Positions 31,396 through 38,905 of a DNA stretch of 38,905 nucleotides are shown here, in pieces. The stretch comes from Lentisalinibacter sp035655155 (GTDB lineage Bacteria; Pseudomonadota; Gammaproteobacteria; Steroidobacterales; Woeseiaceae): the NCBI GenBank assembly GCA_035655155.1, contig DASRVH010000079.1:1-38905 (forward strand), in the 5' to 3' direction. The translations under genes and the position numbers were made by a program. How positions within the stretch are numbered: position 1 is the stretch's first letter; each line of letters starts with the position of its first letter. The notes beneath the pieces were generated by a model. That model was not told the origin of the DNA, searched no databases, and saw only the letters and a program-made list of their open reading frames with translations.

Positions 31396-32732
31396 TGGAC
31401 GCGCCGATCACCGTGGCCGAACTGGATCACAGCTACGGCAAGGGTGCGCTCAGGAAACAGATCCTGTTCGGCATCAACACCGAGATACCGGCCGGCGAGA
31501 TCGTCATCGTCACCGGCCCGTCCGGCTCCGGCAAGACCACCCTGCTCACCATCGTGGGGGCGCTGCGTTCCGCGCAGAGCGGCAGCGTGAGGGTACTCGG
31601 CGAGGAACTCCGCGACGCTAAAGCGCGCCGGCTGGAAAGCGTGCGGCGGCAGATCGGCTTCATCTTCCAGCAGCACAACCTCCTCGGCGCGCTCACGGCG
31701 CAGCAAAACGTGGAACTGGGGCTGCGCATGGCGCCACGGATGCGAGGTGCCGCGCTGCGCCGCCGGGCTGCCGGCATGCTCGAGTCCGTCGGTATGGCCG
31801 AACACCGGCACAAGAAGCCCGAGCAGCTCTCCGGCGGCCAGCGCCAGCGCGTGGCGATCGCCCGGGCGCTGGGCGCGGAGCCGCGGCTGCTGCTGGCCGA
31901 CGAACCCACCGCCTCGCTCGACAAGCAGTCCGGCCGCGAGGTGGTCGAGCGCATGCAGGCGCTGGCGAAGGAGCACGGCACCACCATCCTGATGGTGACC
32001 CACGACAATCGCATCCTGGACGTGGCCGACCGGATCATGCACCTGGAGGACGGCCGCCTGCAGACCTTCACGGACGCGGTGATCGCCAACACCGAGCACA
32101 TGATGCAGATGCTGGCGGAAAACCGGCAGAAACAGCCGCTGGAGAGCGTGGTGGAAGAGATGGACGAAACCCGCTTCCGCGCCTCGCTGGCGGAACTCAC
32201 CCAGGAGTCCCAGCACTTCCTGCAGGCTACCCGGCTGGCCAACGACGCCGCCTTCCAGAGCATGCTCGAGCGGGCGCTGCGCGCATTCACCGCCCGGGTG
32301 GCCCGGCTGCTGGACGCCGAACGGGCCTCGCTCATGCTGGTGGACCCGGCTACCGGCGAACTCGTCGTGCGCGTCTCCCAGGACCTGCCGGAGATGGGCG
32401 AGGTGCGCATACCGCCGGGCACCGGCATCGCCGGCGCCGCGGCGGTGTCGGGCGAGACCATCCGCATCGAGGACGCCTACGCCGACGCGCGCTTCAACCC
32501 GGAGGTGGACCGGCGCACCGGTTTCCGCACCCGCTCCGTCCTGTGCGTGCCGCTGCGAGACCACGACGGCGAGGTGTTCGCCGTCACCCAGCTGCTGAAC
32601 CGGCGCGACGGCCGGCCTTTCGACGCGGCCGACGAGGAGCGCTTCTCCGCGCTGGCCGGGTCCCTCGGCGTGATCCTCGAGACACTGCATCGGCTCGACC
32701 GGGAACATCCTGCCCGCGGAGGTGATAGATGA
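31395..32732 (+). CDS. DevA-like ABC ATPase fused to a GAF domain
   Basis: 445 residues, much longer than a normal DevA (about 230-245). The ATPase half has Walker A 'GPSGSGKTT' (41-49), signature 'LSGGQRQRVAIARAL', Walker B 'LLLADEPTASLD' and the switch His in 'MVTHDNR'. A helical linker (about 225-290) leads to a GAF domain (about 290-440): 'LLDAERASLMLVDPATGELVVRVSQ', 'IPPGTGIAGAAAVSGETIRIEDAYADARFN', 'TRSVLCVPLRDHDGEVFAVTQLLNR'. GAF domains bind small molecules, often cyclic nucleotides. The stop overlaps the start of a nucleotide cyclase-like gene, so the exporter may be controlled by that product. The linkage is inferred. Confidence 0.9.
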   Translation: MDAPITVAELDHSYGKGALRKQILFGINTEIPAGEIVIVTGPSGSGKTTLLTIVGALRSAQSGSVRVLGEELRDAKARRLESVRRQIGFIFQQHNLLGALTAQQNVELGLRMAPRMRGAALRRRAAGMLESVGMAEHRHKKPEQLSGGQRQRVAIARALGAEPRLLLADEPTASLDKQSGREVVERMQALAKEHGTTILMVTHDNRILDVADRIMHLEDGRLQTFTDAVIANTEHMMQMLAENRQKQPLESVVEEMDETRFRASLAELTQESQHFLQATRLANDAAFQSMLERALRAFTARVARLLDAERASLMLVDPATGELVVRVSQDLPEMGEVRIPPGTGIAGAAAVSGETIRIEDAYADARFNPEVDRRTGFRTRSVLCVPLRDHDGEVFAVTQLLNRRDGRPFDAADEERFSALAGSLGVILETLHRLDREHPARGGDR

Positions 32733-33373
32733 GTTTCCCCTACGAACTGCTGGACGACCCGGCACGACTCGCCGGCTACCAGGGTTGGGGCGAGGAGGTC
32801 TACCGGGACTTCCTGCGCCTGCAGCGGGGCGAGATGAGCCCGGAGGAGTTCGGCGAGAAGTATCACTGGCAACGCGCGATCCTGAACATGGACATGACCG
32901 GCTTCACGGCCAGCGCGATGCGCGAGGGCGAGCTGGAGAGCCTGCTGCGTATCTTCGACGCCCAGAAGGTCTGCCTGCCGGTGCTGGAAGAACACGGCGC
33001 CGGGCTGGTGCGCTGCTTCGCGGACGACATCGTCGCGCTGTTCGAGTCGACGGACGCCGCCCTGGACGCGGCCCTGGAGATACACCGGCGCGTGGAGTTC
33101 TTCAACGACTCGCCGCTGGCCTCCCGGCACCCCACCCGCTGCTGCGCGGGCATCGGCTTCGGCACCGTCTTCGCCATCGGCCCGAACCTGGCCCAGGGCG
33201 ACGAGATGAACAAGGCCTCCAAGCTGGGCGAGGACATCGCCCGCGCGGGCGAAACGCTGCTCACCGAGCGCGCCCGGGCGGCGCTCGCCCACCGCGACGA
33301 CGTGGCGTTCGAACAGCAGGACCAGGACGACCAGCTGTTCCCCTTCTATCGGGCAGTGCCGCCGGGAAGGTGA
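32729..33373 (+). CDS. Class III nucleotide cyclase-like protein
   Basis: 214 residues, start overlapping the GAF-ATPase stop (ATGA). A helical N-terminus (1-48) leads to a cyclase homology domain. The two metal-binding aspartates are D55 ('NMDMTGFT') and D99 ('CFADDIVALF'), 44 residues apart as in canonical class III cyclases. 'GIGFGTVFAIG' and 'GDEMNKASKLGE' keep the catalytic Asn (N161), but the transition-state Arg is Lys (K165) and the purine-specifying Lys is Arg (R95). It may thus be a weak, altered-specificity or non-catalytic member. There is no membrane segment, so it is cytoplasmic. It probably signals to the adjacent GAF domain. Confidence 0.82.
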   Translation: MSFPYELLDDPARLAGYQGWGEEVYRDFLRLQRGEMSPEEFGEKYHWQRAILNMDMTGFTASAMREGELESLLRIFDAQKVCLPVLEEHGAGLVRCFADDIVALFESTDAALDAALEIHRRVEFFNDSPLASRHPTRCCAGIGFGTVFAIGPNLAQGDEMNKASKLGEDIARAGETLLTERARAALAHRDDVAFEQQDQDDQLFPFYRAVPPGR

Positions 33374-33377
33374 GCGC

Positions 33378-35414
33378 CTACCAGTCGTAGTAGACGTTCA
33401 GCGACAGGTTGCGGCCCGCCGCGTCCACGCCGGAACCGTGGGTCCGGTAGGCCTTGTCGAACACGTTCTCCGCGGCCAGCCGCAGCCGCCAGTTCTCATC
33501 GGCACGGTAGGTGGCATCGAAGTTGAGCGTGGCCCAGCCGGGCGTGCCCTCCGGGTCGATACGGACGTCGCGGATATCTCGGGACGCCAGCCGATCCTGT
33601 TCGGCGGCGAATTCCACCCAGGACTCCAGCGCCAGCCGATCATCCGGCTCGTAGCTGAGCGCCACCCGGCCGTTCAACGGCGGGATGCGGTCGGCCGGTT
33701 CCGTCTCGCTGCCCGGCTCCCGCTCGTCGCCATAGGTGTAGTTCACGACGGCATCCAGCCCCCACCGCTCGCCCCAGTCGAAGCGAAAGCCGGACTCGAT
33801 GCCCCAGATCTCGGCCTCCGCCAGATTCCGGCTCTGGACGATATCCCGCCCGTCCGGCGTGGTTTCCCCGGTCAGGACGGAGGTGATGCGGTCCCGATAA
33901 TCGAGCCGGTAGACCATCAGCTCGAACTGCCAGCCGTCGCCGGCCCCCTTGAAGCCGGCATCGTACTGATAGACCTGCTCCGGCCCGAGGGAAGTATTCG
34001 CGACGTTGAAGCGATTACCCGGACGCGGCCCGAGCGTGCCGAGGTCGAAGATATTCGGCGCGCGGAAGCCCCGGCCCGCGTTCGCCACCAGGTTCCAGCG
34101 ATCGGTCAGACGATAGACCCAGCCGATATCGCCGCTGATGTCGTCGGGGGTCAGCGTCGCCGCCGGAGAGGCCGCAGTCTCCGCCAGCTCGATGCGGGCC
34201 GAGCTGAAGCGCAGTCCGGCGGAGATGCCATGCCGCTCGCCGATATCGCGCAGCGCATGGACGTACACCGCACGCTGCTCCATCGTGGAGCCGTCGGGGA
34301 AGCGGGCGGCCACCGTCTCCGTTTCGCCGGTAGCCAGATCCAGCGCCACCCGCGTGCTGTCGACCGTGTCGTAGTACCACTCGGCTCCGTACGTCCAGCT
34401 GGTCTCGCCCGCCTCGCGCGCGCCGTTGAGGGTGACCCCGAAGAGGTCGCTGCGGTTGTCCTCGAAGCGACGCAGATCGGAGCCCGTCTCCCGGTTCCTG
34501 CGATCATCCACCACCCGTTGCCAGCCGACGTCCAGGGTCCAGTCCGTCGCGAACGGCCCGTTGCGGCGCTCCCCCTGGACGTGGACGAAGCGGCGTTCGT
34601 TGGGTTCGAAATAGAATTCGGCCGAGGAAGGCTCCGTCTGCCCGAAGCCGGGGACGAGTTCGTCCACGCGCGGCGTCTGCGGCTGGCGCAGGTACTGCAG
34701 GTCGACGAACCAGCCCACGTCGGGCGAAGGCCGGCCGGCGAAGGCGAGGCGGGCCGCCTGCGATTCGAAGCCGCTCGGGCTGATCCGCTCCCCGTCGCCG
34801 GTGCGCCGGTCGCCGATGTCGCGGTAATCGATGCTCGCCAGCATGCCGAGGCGCTCCGTACCGGCTTCCACGTCGGCCGCAACGTAACGGGCGCGTTCCG
34901 CCGTATCGGCGCCCAGCGCCAGGCGGCCGCGGCGCTGATACTCGCCGCCCTCGAATACCGGTTTCCTAGACAGCACCTGCACCACGCCGCCCATCGCGTC
35001 GCTGCCGTAGAGCGAGGCCTCGGAGCCCCTAACGACCTCGATGCGTTCCACCCAGGACGGGGCGACCAGCGCCAGGTACTGGGTGGGAGCGTTACGGAAT
35101 ATCGCATTGTTGAGGCGCATCCCGTCGACCAGGTGCAGCACTTCGGAACCCTTCAGGCCGCGGATGATCGCCACGCCCTGGCCGGGCGTGGTCTGCTGCA
35201 GGTAAACGCCGGTGGTCTGACCGAGCGCGTCGGTTACCAGCGTCTGGGCAGCGATCTCGTCTGCCGATATGAGGGTGACGCCGGTCGGCACGTCGGTCAC
35301 CGTGGTGGGTATCCGGGTGGCCGTCACCTGTATCTCGTCGATGGGTTCCTCCGCCGGGACCGGGGCCGCGCTCAGGCCGAACACGAGACCCGCCGCAAGT
35401 AGCCGAACAACCAT
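33378..35414 (-). CDS. TonB-dependent outer membrane receptor
   Basis: 678 residues from ATG 35414. A signal peptide ('MVVRLLAAGLVFGLSAAPVPA') precedes a TonB box-like 'IDEIQVTATR', a plug domain ('TGVYLQQTTPGQGVAIIRGLKGSEVLHLVDGMRL', 'VERIEVVRGSEASLYGSDAMGGVVQVLS') and a 22-strand barrel ending in 'LNVYYDW'. A terminal aromatic residue is needed for outer membrane insertion; Trp replaces the usual Phe. The plug resembles the haem/haemoglobin receptor group, but the substrate cannot be told. The gene lies 4 bases from the convergent cyclase-like gene and diverges from the TPR gene over 188 bases, in which I see no cobalamin or other riboswitch. Confidence 0.92.
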   Translation of the reverse strand: MVVRLLAAGLVFGLSAAPVPAEEPIDEIQVTATRIPTTVTDVPTGVTLISADEIAAQTLVTDALGQTTGVYLQQTTPGQGVAIIRGLKGSEVLHLVDGMRLNNAIFRNAPTQYLALVAPSWVERIEVVRGSEASLYGSDAMGGVVQVLSRKPVFEGGEYQRRGRLALGADTAERARYVAADVEAGTERLGMLASIDYRDIGDRRTGDGERISPSGFESQAARLAFAGRPSPDVGWFVDLQYLRQPQTPRVDELVPGFGQTEPSSAEFYFEPNERRFVHVQGERRNGPFATDWTLDVGWQRVVDDRRNRETGSDLRRFEDNRSDLFGVTLNGAREAGETSWTYGAEWYYDTVDSTRVALDLATGETETVAARFPDGSTMEQRAVYVHALRDIGERHGISAGLRFSSARIELAETAASPAATLTPDDISGDIGWVYRLTDRWNLVANAGRGFRAPNIFDLGTLGPRPGNRFNVANTSLGPEQVYQYDAGFKGAGDGWQFELMVYRLDYRDRITSVLTGETTPDGRDIVQSRNLAEAEIWGIESGFRFDWGERWGLDAVVNYTYGDEREPGSETEPADRIPPLNGRVALSYEPDDRLALESWVEFAAEQDRLASRDIRDVRIDPEGTPGWATLNFDATYRADENWRLRLAAENVFDKAYRTHGSGVDAAGRNLSLNVYYDW

Positions 35415-35602
35415 GCCGTGACTTTCCCTGTTTTGGTGCAATACGCCGGGGGCAGACCACGATGCGACCCGGGCACAAAGCGCGCTAGGATAACCGGGAA
35501 CGCAGGGTCGCGCCCAGCATCCGCAGCCGGACCGGCGGTTACTGGGCATCAAGAGCGCTATGCTAGACTCCTTGCGCCTCTGGCGGCACGACGGGCGGAG
35601 CG

Positions 35603-37771
35603 ATGAGCAACTTCATACAGGAACTGCGCCGACGGAACGTGTTCCGCGTCGCCGGCCTGTACGTCGGTGTTTCCTGGATTCTCATCGAAGCGTCCAGCGT
35701 GCTGCTGCCCACCTTCGAGGCGCCGGAATGGGCGCTGCGCTGGCTGGTCATCGTCACGTTCATCGGCTTCCCGGTAGCGCTCGTACTCGCCTGGGTCTTC
35801 GAGATCACCGAGCGTGGCGTGCTGCGCGAGTCGGAGATCGACGCCGCCACCAAACCGCTGGTCGGCGGACGACAGGCCGACTTCATCGCCATCGGCGTCC
35901 TCTCGGTGGCGCTGATTTTCTCCGTCTACCTGAATATCACCCGAACCACGACGGTGGAGGCGGTCGAGATGGAACCGACGTCGGTGCTGATCGCCGACTT
36001 CGAGAACGCAACCGGCGACCCCCTGTTCGACGGGCTGCTGGAGCAGGCCCTGAACATCGGCATCGAGTCGGCGCCGAACATCACGGCGTACCTGCGCAAC
36101 GCGGCGGAGACGGTGGCCAGACAGGTTTCGCCGGATACGAAAGGCATCAGTGCCCAGGTGGCACGGCTGATCGCGGTCCGCCAGGGCATCGACCTGGTGC
36201 TGGCCGGCCGCATCGCACAGCAAGGCTCGGGTTACGAGCTGAGCCTGCAGGCCATAGACCCGCAGAGCGGCGAGGTGGCGTCCGAGACCAGCCGCGATGC
36301 CAAAGCCAAAGACGCCGTACTCGCCGCCGTGGGCGAACTGTCCGGCGACGTCCGCGAGGCCCTGGGCGACGTCACCCTGAAAAGTGGGGAGGAGGCCACG
36401 GCCGAAACCTTCACGGCGGCATCCATCGAGGCGGCACAGGCGTATACGACCGCCATCGACTTCGCCTACGAGGGCGATCACGACAAGGCCATCGCGAAGT
36501 TCCAGGAGGCGACCGAAATGGATTCGCGCTTCGGCCGCGCCTACTCGGGCTGGGCGCTCAGTGCCTTCAAGCTCGGCCGGCAGGAAGAGGCGGAAGCACT
36601 GTGGAAGAAAGCCCTGTCGCTGATGGACACCATGACCGAGCGCGAGCGGCTGCGCACACAGGGTCTCTATTATTCGGTGGTCACCGGCAACATCGATAAG
36701 GCCATCGAGAGCTTCGAGCGCCTTGTGGAGCAGTACCCCGCCGACGCGGCCGGCCATAACAACCTGGCGGTGTCCTACTTCCTCGGGCTGGAGTTCGACA
36801 AGGCGGCGGAACAGGGCAGCCACATCCTCGAAATCTACCCGACGAGCGAACTCTATCGCACCAACTATGCGCTTTATGCGATGTATTCCGGCGAGTTCGA
36901 TAAGGCCAGAACGGAAGCGCAGAAGGTGCTGGAGCGGAATCCGGACTACGGCTCCGCCTACCTGCCGCTGGCCATCGGCGCTCTGGCCCAGAGCGAGCCG
37001 GAAGCGGCGCGGGAGGCCTACCGCAAGATGGCGGAGGCCTCGAAGAGCGAACACGGTCCGTCCCTGGCGAAGCTGGGCCTGGCGGACATCGACATCTTCG
37101 CCGGCCGCTTCGACTCCGCCCGCCAGATCCTCACGGAGGCTATCCAGACCGATATCTCCAACGAGAACACACGCGCGGCGGCCAGGAAATACCTCGCTCT
37201 CGCGCACGCCTGGCTCGCAGAGGGTCGGTACGACGAGGCCGTCGCCGCAGTGGAGGAAGGTCTCGCTCTGGCCTCCGGCCTCGCCGAGCGCGTGCCCGCC
37301 GGCATCATCTACGTGATGACCGGACGGCTGGAGAAGGCGGGGGAGATCGCCGACGAGCTGGCAAGCCAGCTACAGCCCCAGAGCCGGGCCTACGGCCTGA
37401 TGCTGAAAGGGATGATCGCCCGCGAGGACGGCGACTACGTGTCCGCCGTGGACGACATGCGCAAGGCCATCGACCTGGCCGACCTGTGGCTGATCCACTT
37501 CGAACTCGGCCAGACCTACCTGGCCGGCGAATACTACGCGGAGGCGCTGGACGAGTTCACCGTCGCCGACCAGCGCCGCGGCGAGGCCTCTGCGGTCTTC
37601 CTGGACGACATACCCACCTATCGCTACATGGCGACGATGCCCTACTGGCAGGGCCGCGCCCAGGAGGCGCTGGACATCAAGGCCGCCGCCCACGAGAACT
37701 ACCGCGCGTTCCTCTCCCGCTGGGAGAGCGGCGGGCGCCTCGTCGAGGACGCCCGCCAGCGGTTGCCTTGA
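35603..37771 (+). CDS. Large membrane-anchored TPR protein
   Basis: 722 residues. It starts 'FIQELRRRNVFRVAGLYVGVSWILIEASSVLLP', a module seen at the N-terminus of many gammaproteobacterial TPR proteins, sometimes behind a cyclase or winged-helix domain, here alone. Three membrane helices are likely (about 14-34, 43-66, 94-112). A domain of about 120 residues ('VLIADFENATGDPLFDGLLEQALNIGIESAP') resembles the TolB-N/CsgG-like fold that follows in such proteins. About ten TPR units fill residues 270-700 ('AYEGDHDKAIAKFQEATEMDSRFGRAYSGWAL' type). The role is probably as a scaffold in the membrane. It converges with the HYR gene over 45 bases with no clear terminator. Confidence 0.85.
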   Translation: MSNFIQELRRRNVFRVAGLYVGVSWILIEASSVLLPTFEAPEWALRWLVIVTFIGFPVALVLAWVFEITERGVLRESEIDAATKPLVGGRQADFIAIGVLSVALIFSVYLNITRTTTVEAVEMEPTSVLIADFENATGDPLFDGLLEQALNIGIESAPNITAYLRNAAETVARQVSPDTKGISAQVARLIAVRQGIDLVLAGRIAQQGSGYELSLQAIDPQSGEVASETSRDAKAKDAVLAAVGELSGDVREALGDVTLKSGEEATAETFTAASIEAAQAYTTAIDFAYEGDHDKAIAKFQEATEMDSRFGRAYSGWALSAFKLGRQEEAEALWKKALSLMDTMTERERLRTQGLYYSVVTGNIDKAIESFERLVEQYPADAAGHNNLAVSYFLGLEFDKAAEQGSHILEIYPTSELYRTNYALYAMYSGEFDKARTEAQKVLERNPDYGSAYLPLAIGALAQSEPEAAREAYRKMAEASKSEHGPSLAKLGLADIDIFAGRFDSARQILTEAIQTDISNENTRAAARKYLALAHAWLAEGRYDEAVAAVEEGLALASGLAERVPAGIIYVMTGRLEKAGEIADELASQLQPQSRAYGLMLKGMIAREDGDYVSAVDDMRKAIDLADLWLIHFELGQTYLAGEYYAEALDEFTVADQRRGEASAVFLDDIPTYRYMATMPYWQGRAQEALDIKAAAHENYRAFLSRWESGGRLVEDARQRLP

Positions 37772-37816
37772 ACCCGGAGCCTCGGCAAGCGCCGGAACTC
37801 CACGCCACGAGAGCCG

Positions 37817-38905
37817 TTACGGCTTCAGCTTCAGATCACCGACCTGCGACTGGATCTCGGCCCCGTCGATGCTGACGGTGACGATCGCGCAGTAAGGCGT
37901 GCCGCCCCGCGCCGCGGGCAAATCCTCACCGTTCTGCTCGGACTTCGCCAGGAAGTTGAACTTGTAGCTGCCGTCGCCCTGCTGCTGGAAGCCGCTCGAA
38001 CCCGGGTCCTCGTCGTACACGAGCGTGCCCGGCTGATCCGCGCAGGACAGGCTGAATACCTCCAGCCTCTGGTTGCCGTCACCCACGCTCACCGGCGCTC
38101 CGCTGCCGTCCAGCCAGGCCCAGACCAGCGGGATCGAGGAGCCCGTCTTCAGGTTGTTCGGGTTCTGGTTGGTCGTGACGCCCGTGAAACCGAGTGCCAC
38201 CTCCACGTCGAACGTCTGCGTGGCGGTGTTCAGCGGCGGCTGGTTGTCACCCAGTCGGCCATTGTCCGTCGCCGTGCAGGTGACCGTAGTGGTGCCGATC
38301 GGAATCGTGTCGCCGGATACGACGGTCCTGGTGCCACCGCTGCCGTCCGGGATGGTGCAGCTCACGTCCACCGCCGTGTCCACCAGATCGGTCGCAGTGG
38401 CAGTGAACGTCACCTGCGCCCCGGCGAGCCCGCTCGCGGTCGCGGTAACGTCCGTCAGCGGCGGATCGAACTCGGGCGCCGTCGTATCCCGGACGCCGAT
38501 GTCGAAGCTGTCCGTCGCGGTATTGCCATCGTCATCGGTCGCGGTGCATTCGACACTCGTCGTACCCAGCGGGAACGTGCTGCCGGACGCCGGGGTGCAG
38601 ACGATCTCGACGTCGTTATCGACGGTATCGGTGGCCGTCACGTCATAGGTCGCCGTGTCGTCGAATTCGACGATCGCGCCGCCCGGACCGGTGGCCTCCA
38701 CGCTCGTGATGTCGCCCGGCACCGTGATGGTCGGCGCCGTCGTATCCACGACCGTCACCGAGAACGGCGCACTGGCCGCATTGCCGGAAGAATCCGTGCC
38801 GGTGCAGGTCACCGATGTCGTCCCCACCGGGAAGGCACCAGGCGACGTGATCGGCGAACCGTCGACATCCCGCGTGCAGACACTGGCCGGCGACGGATCG
38901 TAGAG
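37817..38905 (-). CDS. HYR-domain surface/secreted protein, C-terminal part (partial)
   Basis: The frame is open to the window edge (38905), so the N-terminus is missing; 362 codons are visible. One incomplete and two full HYR (hyalin-repeat) domains occupy about residues 1-240 of the fragment. Each has 'DTTAP' at the start and a '(F/I)P(L/I)GTT(S/T)V(T/E)C(T)ATD' core, with paired cysteines. A C-terminal domain of about 120 residues follows ('NNLKTGSSIPLVWAWLDGSG', 'SFSLSCADQPG'-like, 'AIVTVSIDG', ending 'GDLKLKP'). HYR domains are immunoglobulin-like and usually mediate adhesion. No sorting signal ends the protein, so it is probably secreted or held by its N-terminal part. Stop TAA at 37819-37817. 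Confidence 0.82.
   Translation of the reverse strand, partial: LYDPSPASVCTRDVDGSPITSPGAFPVGTTSVTCTGTDSSGNAASAPFSVTVVDTTAPTITVPGDITSVEATGPGGAIVEFDDTATYDVTATDTVDNDVEIVCTPASGSTFPLGTTSVECTATDDDGNTATDSFDIGVRDTTAPEFDPPLTDVTATASGLAGAQVTFTATATDLVDTAVDVSCTIPDGSGGTRTVVSGDTIPIGTTTVTCTATDNGRLGDNQPPLNTATQTFDVEVALGFTGVTTNQNPNNLKTGSSIPLVWAWLDGSGAPVSVGDGNQRLEVFSLSCADQPGTLVYDEDPGSSGFQQQGDGSYKFNFLAKSEQNGEDLPAARGGTPYCAIVTVSIDGAEIQSQVGDLKLKP

Noticed and set aside
35415..35602. Cobalamin riboswitch upstream of the TonB receptor
   Set aside because: The B12-box and the conserved junction sequences are not seen on the - strand leader, and the 188-base gap is shared with a divergent gene.
1..38905. tRNA, rRNA, integrase, transposase or attachment-site signals marking a genomic island
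   Set aside because: None were seen on either strand; composition looks even throughout, and the genes are ordinary chromosomal metabolism.

Overview
The window is high-GC, almost gap-free bacterial chromosome. It most likely comes from a gammaproteobacterium. Three things point that way: a lipoprotein with a GlyGly-CTERM (rhombosortase-type) tail, a REP-like palindrome between convergent genes, and a large TPR protein with the 'RRRNVFRVAGLY' membrane-anchor start common in that class. The genus cannot be told from the sequence. I see no tRNA, rRNA, CRISPR array, IS element or phage gene, and no gene-free stretch longer than about 230 bases.

Region 1 (1-7157, + strand) opens with the end of purine nucleoside phosphorylase (deoD). 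A eukaryote-type deoxyribose-phosphate aldolase (deoC), an active aldehyde dehydrogenase and a truncated, catalytically dead aldehyde dehydrogenase follow. Together these turn purine deoxynucleosides into glyceraldehyde-3-phosphate and an acid from acetaldehyde. The two dehydrogenase genes look like a split ALDH16. The same close-packed run continues with a Tat-exported flavin amine oxidase, a RidA protein with a signal peptide, a di-haem cytochrome c and a HAD hydrolase, which suggests a periplasmic amine-oxidising module.

Region 2 (7103-11659) runs mostly on the - strand: an AhpD-like protein, a sarcosine/N-methyltryptophan oxidase-type flavoprotein whose Tat signal lies upstream of its first ATG, a rhombotarget lipoprotein, a MAPEG membrane protein and a small exported protein. 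A + strand membrane-anchored TPR protein follows, and then a 57-base palindrome.

Region 3 (11728-25043) is the metabolic core. An adenosine kinase-like PfkB enzyme and a cytochrome P450 (- strand) diverge from a ten-gene + strand operon in which every junction overlaps: hiuH, xdhA, xdhB, xdhC, puuD, puuE, uraD, alc, allA, guaD. This encodes the full route guanine > xanthine > urate > 5-hydroxyisourate > OHCU > allantoin > allantoate > ureidoglycolate > glyoxylate plus urea. Urate is oxidised by the membrane cytochrome c-type enzyme PuuD. No urease lies in the window.

Region 4 (25074-26331) is a head-to-head pair of paralogous phosphoribosyltransferases, probably purine salvage. With regions 1 and 3 it makes much of the window a purine uptake-to-nitrogen-and-carbon island.

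Region 5 (26339-38905) holds a LemA/DUF2207 pair, a DUF3307 membrane protein, a DevBCA-like ABC exporter whose ATPase carries a GAF domain and which is coupled to a class III nucleotide cyclase-like gene, a TonB-dependent receptor, a large membrane TPR protein, and the C-terminal part of a HYR-repeat surface protein cut by the window edge.
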